This document shows, in pieces, positions 51,518-60,292 of a DNA stretch of 64,000 bases. The translations under genes were made by a program, and so were the position numbers. The notes below the pieces were generated by a model, which saw nothing but the letters and a program-made list of their open reading frames with translations, did not search any database and was not told the origin of the DNA. This stretch comes from Flavobacterium succinicans LMG 10402 (GTDB lineage: Bacteria; Bacteroidota; Bacteroidia; Flavobacteriales; Flavobacteriaceae). The stretch lies in assembly GCF_000611675.1 (NCBI RefSeq), contig NZ_JATV01000007.1:1-64000 (forward strand), given 5' to 3'. The first letter of the stretch is position 1. The number at the start of each line of letters is the position of its first letter.

Positions 51518-51541
51518 ACTATACTTGTTGCTTTGAAAAGG

Positions 51542-51883
51542 TTATTTCTTGTTTTCTTCTACCCTGAAAGCTATAATTTCTGCTATTAAATCAAGTGGAA
51601 GCGGTTGTTCATTCGGAAATTGGACGGAGCCTTTGCCTTGTTTGTAAGGCGAAAGTGCTTCAGCGAAATGCGAATGACTAGAAGGCGTGGCATACAAGCC
51701 AATGTGATTTTTGAAAGCCGCAAAGTAAATCAACGGCTTTCCATTGGTTTTGTAGGCGGGCATTCCGTAGCTGATACTCTCTTTTGCCTCGGGTGCTTTT
51801 TCCAAAATGAGCGCTCTAATTTGCTGTATTCTTTTCTGACTCGCTTCGGGAAATTTCGCTAAATAAGAGGCTACGTTTTCCAT
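51542..51883 (-). CDS. DUF1801-family protein (YdhG-like)
   Basis: A 113-residue cytosolic protein. The segments FPEASQKRIQQIRALILEKAPEAKESISYGMPAYKTNGKPLIYFAAFKNHIGLY and KGSVQFPNEQPLPLDLIAEIIAFRVEE are typical of the DUF1801 fold. Relatives are called iron chaperone-like, but the function is unproved. It begins 3 bp downstream of the LprI gene stop. Confidence 0.92.
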   Translation of the reverse strand: MENVASYLAKFPEASQKRIQQIRALILEKAPEAKESISYGMPAYKTNGKPLIYFAAFKNHIGLYATPSSHSHFAEALSPYKQGKGSVQFPNEQPLPLDLIAEIIAFRVEENKK

Positions 51884-51886
51884 AAT

Positions 51887-52237
51887 TTATTGGTTTATAT
51901 TTTTGAGACTTTCTTTCAAATGCTTGGTTCTTTCTTTGGTGATTTCCTCCAAACAAGTTAACAAAATTAAAGGTTTTATGCTTCCACCCGTATAAGGGTC
52001 GGCTTCATATTTACAATGGGAGTCTCTGTATTTTATCCAGTCTTTTTGCGCTTGAATGAGTAACACTTTTTCATTTTTGTCCAAAAGCGAAACCAACTTT
52101 TTATAGACTTTGTTGAGTTCCGCATCGGCTTTTTTATAGTCTAGTGAAGCTTTTTCGTTCATCTCTAACTGCGTTTGTGCAGTAGCAGCAGAAACGGCAA
52201 AAACCAAAAAGAATAGGGACAGGAGAAGTTTTTTCAT
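51887..52237 (-). CDS. LprI-family lysozyme-inhibitor-like exported protein
   Basis: A 116-residue protein with a signal peptide (KKLLLSLFFLVFAVSAATAQ) and the LprI pattern MNEKASLDYKKADAELNKVYKKL...AQKDWIKYRDSHCKYEA...CLEEITKERTKHL with two cysteines that may form a disulfide. The family includes a mycobacterial lysozyme inhibitor, although most bacterial members are untested. It is the first gene of a three-gene minus-strand operon. Confidence 0.88.
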   Translation of the reverse strand: MKKLLLSLFFLVFAVSAATAQTQLEMNEKASLDYKKADAELNKVYKKLVSLLDKNEKVLLIQAQKDWIKYRDSHCKYEADPYTGGSIKPLILLTCLEEITKERTKHLKESLKNINQ

Positions 52238-52649
52238 GGGAGGAAAATAGTATTGATAATAGTTCCTTTTTTAAGTTTGCTAATTTTTAGGAGCAGTAAC
52301 AAGAGGCTTTTTAGCCATCAAAGTCCCGTGATCCGCTATATCTTTGCTTTTTCTTTAGAAAAAAAGCAAAGGATGCCGCTCCTCCCGGGGCTAAAAGTCA
52401 TCATAGTACCCTTTTGTAAACATAGTCAAAAATACTGAAAAAAAACAGTTGTTTTTCTTCTCTACGAGCACGTGTTGAGGTAGTTTTTTAAAAATCAGTA
52501 TTTGCATTTTCTTTCGTTGTACAAGCATAATTTTTCAGTTTCCAATCCATTAGATGAGTTGTAAATTATGTTCTTTTCTTTTTTTATGAAGTTCAAATTT
52601 TAACAAAAAAGTATATCTTTAGCCAACTAAAATCAAAAAAAAATAACCC
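52238..52649. other. 412-bp gene-free interval
   Basis: Between the LprI start and the APC permease start. It holds hairpin element copy C (52288-52400) on the minus strand and an AT-rich promoter region for the permease. No gene is supported. Confidence 0.5.
52288..52400 (-). repeat. Dispersed hairpin element, copy C
   Basis: On the minus strand it reads AGCCCCGGGAGGAGCGGCATCC, a hairpin with TTTGCTTTTTTT and AAAAAGCAAA arms, then GATATAGCGGATCACGGGAC. The order and flanking blocks match copies A and B. It is inverted relative to them. Confidence 0.7.
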
Positions 52650-54068
52650 ATGCAAGACAACAATCCCCAAGATTTTAAACGTGAACTCGGACTTTTAGAT
52701 GGCACCATGCTCGTAGTTGGTTCCATGATCGGTTCAGGAATATTTATAGTGAGTGCCGATATTGCTCGACAAGTGGGATCATCGGCTTGGCTAATTTTAA
52801 TATGGCTCATTTCTGGATTAATTACCATGATTGCCGCCGTGAGCTATGGTGAATTGAGTGCCATGATGCCCAATGCAGGCGGACAATACGTATACCTAAA
52901 AGAGGCCTACAACAAATTGATTGCGTTTCTTTACGGTTGGAGTTTTTTTGCAGTCATTCAAACCGGTACGATTGCTGCCGTGGGTGTGGGTTTTTCAAAA
53001 TTTGCTGCGTATTTAATACCTTCTTTAAGTGATGAAAATTTGCTATTCGAATTGGGAGCTTTTCAACTCAACGCTGCTCAAATTGTTTCTATTATTACCA
53101 TTATTTTCTTAACGTATCTCAATAGCCGCGGGGTAAAGGACAGTAAAACGTTGCAAACAGTAATGACCATTATTAAAATTCTATCGCTTTTCGGCTTGAT
53201 TATCTTCGGGTTTTTGCTTGCCGCGAAGGCAGACATTTGGAATCAAAACTGGGCTGATACTTGGAACACCAAGTCTTTTGACGTTGCAAGCGGAGAATGG
53301 AAATCCATAACTGGCGCGGCTTTATTGAGCGGAATTTCCATGGCGATGGTTGGTTCTCTGTTCTCTAGTGATGCTTGGAATGGTGTTACGTTTATTGCGG
53401 CCGAATTGAAAAATCCTAAACGTAATGTTGGGTTGAGTTTGTTTTTGGGCACTTTCACAGTTACTATAATTTATGTACTAACGAATTTGATGTTTTTGGC
53501 GGTAATTCCGTTCCAAGAAATAGCCACTGCCAAATCTGATAGGGTAGCAGTAGTTGCTTCACAATATACTTTTGGCGATTATGGCACGGTGATAATTGCG
53601 GTGATGATCATGATTTCGACTTTTGCCTGTAACAACGGGCTGATCATGGCAGGATCACGAGTGTATTATACTATGGCTAAAGATGGTTTGTTTTTCAAAA
53701 AAGCAGCACAACTTAATAAAAATAGCGTACCAGAATGGGCACTTTGGGCACAATGTATTTGGGCTTCGGCTTTGTGCTTGACGGGTAAATATGGTGATTT
53801 ATTAGATTTTGTGATCATCATTGTCTTGATTTTTTATATTTTGACCATTTACGGAATTTTTATTTTACGTAAAAAAATGCCTAATGCTGAGCGTCCCTAT
53901 AAAGCATTTGGTTATCCTTTTTTACCAGGCTTGTACATTGTTGTCGCGTCGGCCATTTGTATTTCTTTATTGTTTACCAAATTCTCTACTTGTGGTTGGG
54001 GTGTATTGATTATGCTTACTGGAATTCCAGTGTATTATGCCACACAACGTAAAGGGGCTAAAGAATAG
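52650..54068 (+). CDS. APC-superfamily amino acid permease
   Basis: A 472-residue inner-membrane protein with about twelve helices. It starts RELGLLDGTMLVVGSMIGSGIFIVSADIARQVGSSAWLI, the substrate-gate helix of the APC fold, and contains YGELSAMMPNAGGQYVYLKEAY and FACNNGLIMAGSRVYYTMAKDGLFF. The closest relatives are L-type or cationic amino acid transporters, and the substrate is undetermined. It is monocistronic with a terminator after it. Confidence 0.9.
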   Translation: MQDNNPQDFKRELGLLDGTMLVVGSMIGSGIFIVSADIARQVGSSAWLILIWLISGLITMIAAVSYGELSAMMPNAGGQYVYLKEAYNKLIAFLYGWSFFAVIQTGTIAAVGVGFSKFAAYLIPSLSDENLLFELGAFQLNAAQIVSIITIIFLTYLNSRGVKDSKTLQTVMTIIKILSLFGLIIFGFLLAAKADIWNQNWADTWNTKSFDVASGEWKSITGAALLSGISMAMVGSLFSSDAWNGVTFIAAELKNPKRNVGLSLFLGTFTVTIIYVLTNLMFLAVIPFQEIATAKSDRVAVVASQYTFGDYGTVIIAVMIMISTFACNNGLIMAGSRVYYTMAKDGLFFKKAAQLNKNSVPEWALWAQCIWASALCLTGKYGDLLDFVIIIVLIFYILTIYGIFILRKKMPNAERPYKAFGYPFLPGLYIVVASAICISLLFTKFSTCGWGVLIMLTGIPVYYATQRKGAKE

Positions 54069-54099
54069 AATTCAAAATAACGCTTCAGACGAAACCATA

Positions 54100-54130
54100 A
54101 AAGCAACGGATTGTATTTCGTTGCTTTTTT
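54100..54130 (+). terminator. Terminator of the APC permease gene
   Basis: AAAGCAACG pairs with CGTTGCTTT around an 10-nt loop, followed by T residues. Confidence 0.75.
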
Positions 54131-54217
54131 TAATCAAATAAGGAGCAGTTTTTTTCTATTTGAAGTTTCTCATTCAAGTTTTTTAGATTTTTTTTATAAA
54201 TCATAAATAAAATGATT

Positions 54218-54225
54218 TACATTTG
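54218..54225 (+). promoter_or_regulatory. -7 promoter element (TACATTTG) of the GPx gene
   Basis: Perfect TAnnTTTG, 35 bp before the ATG at 54260. The upstream in-frame ATG at 54212 overlaps it and cannot be the normal start. Confidence 0.65.
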
Positions 54226-54259
54226 CATCGCACACGATTTAATCGTAAAAGATAAAATA

Positions 54260-55162
54260 ATGAAAACAACATTCTTTCAAAACAGTATGCGCATTCTTTT
54301 GGGCGCATTTATGACTTACGCAGGTGTAAGTCACTTAACATTTAACAGAACGGCATTTTTAGCACAAGTTCCCAAATGGCTTACTACAGACCCTGGTTTT
54401 ATGGATTTTGTGGTGTTGGCTTCAGGGATAGTCGAAATGACATTGGGCTTAGCACTTATTTTTTGGGTGAGCCAAAAAATATACGTTGGAATAACGCTTG
54501 GGATATTCTTTGTTTTGATTTTTCCGGGGAATCTTTCACAATACTATTACGGCATCGATTCTTTTGGTTTGAATACCGATAACAAGCGTTTGATTCGTTT
54601 GTTTTTCCAACCTGTTTTAGTGCTTTGGGCACTTTGGTCCACTGGAGCTTTGGCTTATTTATTGAAAAAGAGAAAAGCTATTTCGCAACAGTCTTTTTAT
54701 GATTTTGAAGCCGAATCCATCCAAGGCAAACGCATTCCAATGAGCGCTTATAAAGGAAAAACAGTACTCGTTGTCAACACCGCCAGTCAATGTGGGTTAA
54801 CGCCTCAATACGAAGGTCTTGAAAAGTTGTATCAAAAATATGAGAGTCAAGGTTTGGTGATTCTGGGATTTCCTTGCAACCAATTCGGGAAGCAAGAAAA
54901 AGGAAGCGCGACAGAAATTGAAACCTTTTGTCAAGTCAATTATGGTGTTAGTTTTCCAATGTTTTCGAAAGTTGAGGTAAATGGAAGCCAAGCGCATCCT
55001 TTGTTTGTGTATTTGAAAGCAAGTTTAGGAGGTATTTTTGGAAGTACCATAAAATGGAATTTCACTAAATTTGTCATCGATAAAAATGGACGTCCTGTAC
55101 AACGTTTTGCACCGATTACAACCCCTGAAGCCATCGAAAAATACCTTCAAGAAATCCTGTAA
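54260..55162 (+). CDS. DoxX-like membrane domain fused to glutathione peroxidase
   Basis: 300 residues from the ATG at 54260. Residues 1 to about 130 are a four-helix DoxX-like membrane part (RILLGAFMTYAGVSHLTFNR, ALWSTGALAYLL). The rest is a thioredoxin-fold peroxidase with NTASQCGLTPQYEG (peroxidatic Cys178), FPCNQFGKQEKGS (Gln) and WNFTKFVIDKNG (Trp and Asn), so the catalytic tetrad is complete with Cys instead of selenocysteine. It would reduce lipid or organic hydroperoxides at the membrane. The OhrR/MarR gene follows after 2 bp. Confidence 0.88.
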   Translation: MKTTFFQNSMRILLGAFMTYAGVSHLTFNRTAFLAQVPKWLTTDPGFMDFVVLASGIVEMTLGLALIFWVSQKIYVGITLGIFFVLIFPGNLSQYYYGIDSFGLNTDNKRLIRLFFQPVLVLWALWSTGALAYLLKKRKAISQQSFYDFEAESIQGKRIPMSAYKGKTVLVVNTASQCGLTPQYEGLEKLYQKYESQGLVILGFPCNQFGKQEKGSATEIETFCQVNYGVSFPMFSKVEVNGSQAHPLFVYLKASLGGIFGSTIKWNFTKFVIDKNGRPVQRFAPITTPEAIEKYLQEIL

Positions 55163-55164
55163 CA

Positions 55165-55614
55165 ATGGAAAAAGATTTTAGCACGTTATATCTCGAGAAC
55201 CAACTTTGTTTTCCGTTGTATGCGGCTTCGCGTTTGACCACAAAGCTGTATACTCCTTTTTTGGAAGACCTGGGGATTACGTATCCGCAGTATTTGGTGT
55301 TACTAGTTTTATGGGAAACGGACGCACAAACTGTAACTGAAATAGGTACTCGTTTGGCTTTAGAATCCAATACATTGACGCCTCTTTTGAAACGACTGGA
55401 ACAAAAGGAATTGCTCACTAGGTCACGTTCTTCGAAAGATGAACGAGCGGTTTTGGTTACTTTAACAGCAAGCGGACAAGCACTCAAAGAACAAGCCGTT
55501 TGTATTCCGCAAAAAATTATGGAATCTTTTGCGAATGCTTCTGTCAGCCAAGAGGAGCTTCTAGCTTTTCAAAAAACACTGACTAAGTTGGTGGAGTTGT
55601 TGCGTGAAGAATAA
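55165..55614 (+). CDS. MarR-family peroxide-sensing regulator (OhrR-like)
   Basis: A 149-residue winged-helix repressor. The start YLENQLCFPLYAASRLTTKLYTPFLEDLGITYPQYLVLLVLWE has the OhrR-type reactive cysteine at C15, and LTRSRSSKDERAVLVTLTASG is the wing. In OhrR, peroxide oxidation of this Cys releases DNA. Being 2 bp downstream of the DoxX-peroxidase gene, it probably regulates that operon from the TACATTTG promoter. Confidence 0.92.
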   Translation: MEKDFSTLYLENQLCFPLYAASRLTTKLYTPFLEDLGITYPQYLVLLVLWETDAQTVTEIGTRLALESNTLTPLLKRLEQKELLTRSRSSKDERAVLVTLTASGQALKEQAVCIPQKIMESFANASVSQEELLAFQKTLTKLVELLREE

Positions 55615-55646
55615 TTTTCTTTACTTTCAATTCTCATTTAAAACAA

Positions 55647-55684
55647 AGAACCCCTAGAGTTGGCAGTCTCTAGGGGTTCTTTTT
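55647..55684. terminator. Bidirectional terminator (MarR / TonB receptor)
   Basis: A 13-bp perfect stem (AGAACCCCTAGAG with CTCTAGGGGTTCT) ends in T residues on the plus strand and has an A-rich side for the convergent receptor gene. Confidence 0.9.
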
Positions 55685-55714
55685 CTACAAGAAAAAAATA
55701 AAATAGAAGTAGGA

Positions 55715-58129
55715 TTAAAACATACCTCCGCCTCCTTTATTCGTATTGTCGTCTCTTTGTTTGCGTTGTAAACTTTTGTTTTTTCCGCCACCAAAACTGT
55801 AGGTTACACCCAAGTATACCGTTCGGCTTTCCCAAGTAAATGCTCCAGTTTGTGGATAAGGATATTCAGCATCGAAAGCATAACGCATAGTGTTGAACAT
55901 ATCATTGAAACGCACACTAATGTTCATTTTGTTGTTTAGCAAAGTATAGCGAGCACCACTGTCAATTTTGTACATTTCTTTGCTGTTATTTTGCAATCCA
56001 TCCACACTTCCTCTGTAGAATCCGAAAAGTAAAAAGCTCAAGCGCTTGTTGGCTTTGAAGTTAGAATTCAATCGACCGTTGAAAGCTGAAACAGTTACAT
56101 TTCTTTCCAAAGGTTTGCTGGTGTTGGTTACTGGGTCAAAAGCAAAAACTACTCCTTGTTGTTTGATGCTCGAAAAATCAATAGCTGGTTGTATGTCCCA
56201 CCATTTGGTGATTTTATAATTGGCAGACACTTCAAATCCAGAAGCCGTATTGTTATCGAAGTTGGTGTAAGTCAAAATCTGTCTTTGTCCACTTGGGTCA
56301 TTTTCATCAGGGTACAAGATACGACTGATTTGGTCGTTGATGCTTCTCACGAATACACCTGCGGTAATGCTTCCTTTTTCTAACACTTTGGTATAATTCA
56401 CTTCAATCGAATTGGTGAATTGTGGACGCAATTCTGGATTTCCAAAAGAAGTCACCAAAGGAGTTGCAAATTCACGGATAGGTTTGGTTTGCTCTAAACC
56501 TGGACGGTCTACACGACGGCTATAACTGAATTGCAACGTATTTTTCTCATTCAAATTATAAGTCAAATAAGCAGAAGGATAGACAGTAATGTAATCGTCA
56601 TCAAAGGTGGTTTTTCCTCTGTTTAGGTTAGCAGCTACTTTGTAACTTTCAAAACGAGCCCCTAATTGGTAACTAATCTTTTTGAATTTTTGACCAAAAG
56701 TGGCATAGGCAGAATAAATATCAATATCGTACGTGTAATTCGATTGTTGGTCGGCTGGAGCTACTAATGGATTTCCAGTGCTGTAATTGTTCTCTGTTCT
56801 AGTGATTCTGGCTTCGGCACCAGCTTCAAGTGTTGATTTTTCGTCGATTGGATTAACGTAATCAATGTTGAACGTGCTTAGTTTTTGAGCGTCTTTGATA
56901 TTGTCTTTGAAAAAAACAGTGTTGTTTGTATTGTTAGTCGTAGTCGTTTCGGTATCAAAACTTGCTCTTTGGGTTTCTTTGTAATCGTTAAAGTTGGCTT
57001 CTACATCTAGCGTGTGGCCTTCTTTTTTGAAAATATGTTTGTACGCCAAGTTGTAAGTTCCTGTTTGATTGGGTCCTTCGTAAGTCGATTTTTGCAGAAT
57101 TTTGTCAATCGTTCCACCGTTGTTGTAGTCAATGTTGGTATTTACATTTCCAGTTCCATCCGCTTTGTTTTGGTTGGTGTAAAAGGACAAGGTATTGTGG
57201 TCGTTGATTAAATAATCCATTCCTATTTTGTACAAATACGAATCGTTTTCATTTGCAATATCTAATCGTTGCACTAAATCTTGGTCCAATCTCGCGATTT
57301 TTCCATCGTTGAAATAAGTACCAAAGTTGCGTCCTCCGTTACCAAAGAAATTCACTTTGCCAACTTTATAATTCATATCCAAAGATTGGTTGTATTTGGC
57401 AGTTTCACCAAAGGTTATTCCACCGCTAAAGCTACCGTTAAAACCAGTATTGGCATTTTTGTGCAAGATGATATTGATGATGCCCGACATTCCTTCAGGA
57501 TTGTATTTGGCGCTCGGATTGGTAATCAATTCTATTTTTTTGATAGAAGTCGATGGAATTTGTTTTAGCAATTGCGCTGGGTCAATGTTGGTCGGTCTAC
57601 CGTCAATTAAGACACGTACATTTTCATTGCCGCGCAACGATAATTTTCCGTCTTGGTCCACATTTACAGAGGGAATATTGTTCATAATGTCAGAAGCTGA
57701 AGCACCTGCCGTAGTCAAATCTTTTCCGACAGTGATTACTTTTCGGTCGATTTTTTGTTCAATAGTAGAGCGTTCGCTTACAATGTTTACGCCTTTCAAT
57801 TGCGTTGCTTCCTCTTCTAAGCTAACTTTGAAGGTGGCTTCTTTTTTGTTTTCACTTAAAATGGATGAACCGATGTATTTTCTAAATCCGATGTATTGAA
57901 TTTCGATGGTATAGCTTTTTAAAGCCAAATTCTTAATGGTGAATTCGCCATTGTCATCAGTGTTAGCGCCCGAGACAACTTTTCCGTTGTCTTTTAGTGA
58001 AACGATAGCATAAGATATCGGAGCGTTTGAAATTTTTTCAGTGATTTTTCCGGTGATTTTTCCAGAATTTTGTGCCGTTCCTATTCCAACTACGCTTAGT
58101 AGTAGAAAAGTGATTAGTTTGATTTTCAT
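55715..58129 (-). CDS. TonB-dependent receptor-like outer-membrane beta-barrel protein
   Basis: An 804-residue outer-membrane protein. It has a signal peptide (KIKLITFLLLSVVGIGTAQ), a carboxypeptidase-regulatory-like domain at about 20-105 (GKITGKITEKISNAPISYAIV), a plug region (DIMNNIPSVNVDQDGKLSLRGNENVRVLIDGRP) and a long barrel ending in aromatic-rich strands. It belongs to the outer-membrane beta-barrel family common in Flavobacteria, whose cargo is usually unknown. No SusD partner is adjacent, so a glycan utilisation locus is unlikely. Confidence 0.9.
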   Translation of the reverse strand: MKIKLITFLLLSVVGIGTAQNSGKITGKITEKISNAPISYAIVSLKDNGKVVSGANTDDNGEFTIKNLALKSYTIEIQYIGFRKYIGSSILSENKKEATFKVSLEEEATQLKGVNIVSERSTIEQKIDRKVITVGKDLTTAGASASDIMNNIPSVNVDQDGKLSLRGNENVRVLIDGRPTNIDPAQLLKQIPSTSIKKIELITNPSAKYNPEGMSGIINIILHKNANTGFNGSFSGGITFGETAKYNQSLDMNYKVGKVNFFGNGGRNFGTYFNDGKIARLDQDLVQRLDIANENDSYLYKIGMDYLINDHNTLSFYTNQNKADGTGNVNTNIDYNNGGTIDKILQKSTYEGPNQTGTYNLAYKHIFKKEGHTLDVEANFNDYKETQRASFDTETTTTNNTNNTVFFKDNIKDAQKLSTFNIDYVNPIDEKSTLEAGAEARITRTENNYSTGNPLVAPADQQSNYTYDIDIYSAYATFGQKFKKISYQLGARFESYKVAANLNRGKTTFDDDYITVYPSAYLTYNLNEKNTLQFSYSRRVDRPGLEQTKPIREFATPLVTSFGNPELRPQFTNSIEVNYTKVLEKGSITAGVFVRSINDQISRILYPDENDPSGQRQILTYTNFDNNTASGFEVSANYKITKWWDIQPAIDFSSIKQQGVVFAFDPVTNTSKPLERNVTVSAFNGRLNSNFKANKRLSFLLFGFYRGSVDGLQNNSKEMYKIDSGARYTLLNNKMNISVRFNDMFNTMRYAFDAEYPYPQTGAFTWESRTVYLGVTYSFGGGKNKSLQRKQRDDNTNKGGGGMF

Positions 58130-58471
58130 GATTGATTGATTTTGATTGATGATTTATTTAGACGCTAAAGCTTGCGATATGTTACAAGAAAAATTAAGAA
58201 ATGTTTACTTTGAAAGACGATTGTACCCTTTTTTTAGGCTTTTTAGGTACATTTTGGCTAAACAATATTTACTTTTAATTGATTTTAAGTCAGAGATTTA
58301 TTGCTGGAAAAGAGCACTGTAAAATCTTTTTTTGATTCCATTTCAAAAAAAACAGAAAGCACTGTTATTTTTTTGAATAGTATTAGGAAAAATCGAACAT
58401 ATTCATAAAATAAGCGGTTTTCTAATTGCTAAATAAGCAGTATCTTTGCCCACTTTTAAAACACAGTTTAC
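58130..58471. other. 342-bp gene-free interval
   Basis: AT-rich divergent region between the outer-membrane receptor and argS. Only the argS -7 element (58441-58448) is recognised; there is a repeated GATTGATT run near the receptor start. No gene or RNA is supported. Confidence 0.5.
58441..58448 (+). promoter_or_regulatory. -7 promoter element (TATCTTTG) of argS
   Basis: TATCTTTG matches TAnnTTTG and lies 23 bp before the argS ATG at 58472. Confidence 0.6.
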
Positions 58472-60250
58472 ATGTCATTACAAAATATTCTTACCCCGTC
58501 TATTCATAAAGCCGTTCAAACCTTATTTGACGTTTCTCTTGATAAAGTTGAATTTCAAGCGACTCGAAAAGAATTCGAAGGAGACATTACCTTGGTTATT
58601 TTTCCCTTATTGAAAGTAATCAAAAGTAGTCCGGTAGAGTTAGGAAACAAAATTGGAAATTATTTGGTAGAAAATGTAGCCGAAGTGGCTCGTTTTAACG
58701 TGGTATCTGGTTTTTTGAACATTGTCATTGCCGATGCCTACTATTTGAATTTCTTCAACGGAATCAAAGACGATACTCGTTATGGTTTTGTAACGCCAAA
58801 TCCAGATGCTAAAGCGGTAATGGTAGAATATTCTTCGCCTAACACTAATAAACCTTTGCATTTAGGACATGTTAGAAACAATCTTTTGGGGTATTCAGTG
58901 GCGGAAATTATCAAAGCTTCTGGAAAAAAAGTATACAAAACACAAATCATCAACGACAGAGGAATCCATATTTGCAAGTCGATGTTGGCTTGGCAAAAAT
59001 TCGGAAACGGAGCCACTCCAGAAAGCACAGGCTTGAAAGGAGATAAATTGGTGGGGAATTATTACGTAGCTTTTGATAAGGCGTACAAAGAAGAAATCAA
59101 CCAATTAATGGCCGAAGGTAAAACCGAAGAAGAAGCTAAAAAACAAGCGCCTATTCTTTTGGAAGCCCAAGAAATGCTGTTGAAATGGGAAGCGGGTGAT
59201 GCTGCGGTGAAAGCACTTTGGAGCACAATGAACCAATGGGTATATGATGGTTTTGCGACTACTTACAAAAACTTGGGAGTTGATTTTGATAGTTATTATT
59301 ACGAAAGTAATACCTATTTGCTAGGAAAAGATGTCGTGCAAGTAGGATTAGATAAAGGTATTTTCGAAAGAGATCCTGATGGTTCGGTTTGGATTGACTT
59401 GACTGATGAAGGTTTGGACCGTAAGATTGTTTTGCGTTCAGATGGGACAGCGGTTTATATGACGCAAGATATTGGAACCGCCATTCAGCGTGTAAAAGAC
59501 ATGTCTGATGTAGGAGGAATGGTGTACACAGTAGGAAACGAACAAGATTACCACTTCAAAGTATTGTTTTTGATATTAAAAAAACTAGGTTTTGATTGGG
59601 CATCTAGCTTGTACCACCTTTCGTACGGAATGGTAGATTTGCCTTCAGGAAAAATGAAAAGTCGTGAGGGAACTGTTGTAGATGCCGATGACTTGATGCA
59701 AGAAATGACGGATACCGCTCAAAAAATTGCAGAAGATTTGGGTAAATTAGACGAATATTCAGCCGAAGAAAAGGCTGCTTTATATAGCACCATTGGATTA
59801 GGAGCCTTGAAATATTACATTCTAAAAGTTGACCCTAAAAAGCGCATTTTGTTTAACCCAGAAGAATCTGTAGATTTTGCTGGAAATACAGGGCCTTTCA
59901 TTCAATATACTTATGCCAGAATCCAGTCGATTATTCGTAAAGCGGCTTTTGATTTTTCTGCGCCAAGTGCTCTAAACGAATTGAATGAAAAAGAAAAAGA
60001 ATTGATCAAACAATTAGAATTGTTCCCAGAAGTGATTCAGAATGCGGCTCAAAATCATAGTCCGGCGTTGATTGCCAATTATACGTATGAGTTGGTTAGA
60101 GAGTACAATTCGTTCTACCAAGCCGTTTCTATTTTAGGTGAAGCAGACCTTGTAAAGAAAACCTTTAGAGTACAATTGTCCAAAAAAGTAGCCGATACGA
60201 TTGCGGCAGCTTTCCGTTTATTAGGAATTAATGTTCCAGAACGCATGTAA
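58472..60250 (+). CDS. argS: Arginyl-tRNA synthetase
   Basis: A 592-residue class I aminoacyl-tRNA synthetase. Residues 1-110 are the tRNA-recognising Add-1 domain, then the HIGH-like site SSPNTNKPLHLGHVRNNLLG. The KMSKS-like loop is KMKSREG and the C-terminal DALR anticodon-binding domain ends LLGINVPERM. It attaches arginine to its tRNA in the cytosol. Length and domain order are normal. It has its own promoter. Confidence 0.96.
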   Translation: MSLQNILTPSIHKAVQTLFDVSLDKVEFQATRKEFEGDITLVIFPLLKVIKSSPVELGNKIGNYLVENVAEVARFNVVSGFLNIVIADAYYLNFFNGIKDDTRYGFVTPNPDAKAVMVEYSSPNTNKPLHLGHVRNNLLGYSVAEIIKASGKKVYKTQIINDRGIHICKSMLAWQKFGNGATPESTGLKGDKLVGNYYVAFDKAYKEEINQLMAEGKTEEEAKKQAPILLEAQEMLLKWEAGDAAVKALWSTMNQWVYDGFATTYKNLGVDFDSYYYESNTYLLGKDVVQVGLDKGIFERDPDGSVWIDLTDEGLDRKIVLRSDGTAVYMTQDIGTAIQRVKDMSDVGGMVYTVGNEQDYHFKVLFLILKKLGFDWASSLYHLSYGMVDLPSGKMKSREGTVVDADDLMQEMTDTAQKIAEDLGKLDEYSAEEKAALYSTIGLGALKYYILKVDPKKRILFNPEESVDFAGNTGPFIQYTYARIQSIIRKAAFDFSAPSALNELNEKEKELIKQLELFPEVIQNAAQNHSPALIANYTYELVREYNSFYQAVSILGEADLVKKTFRVQLSKKVADTIAAAFRLLGINVPERM

Positions 60251-60292
60251 ATTGTCACACTAATAAGTTTATTCTTTTTCAATTCAAAACTT

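Noticed and set aside
52253..52438. 61-codon plus-strand frame near 52.3 kb
   Set aside because: It is a reading of hairpin element copy C, which has no coding signal.
54212..54259. Sixteen-codon extension of the DoxX-GPx protein
   Set aside because: It overlaps a perfect TACATTTG promoter element, so it is unlikely to be translated.
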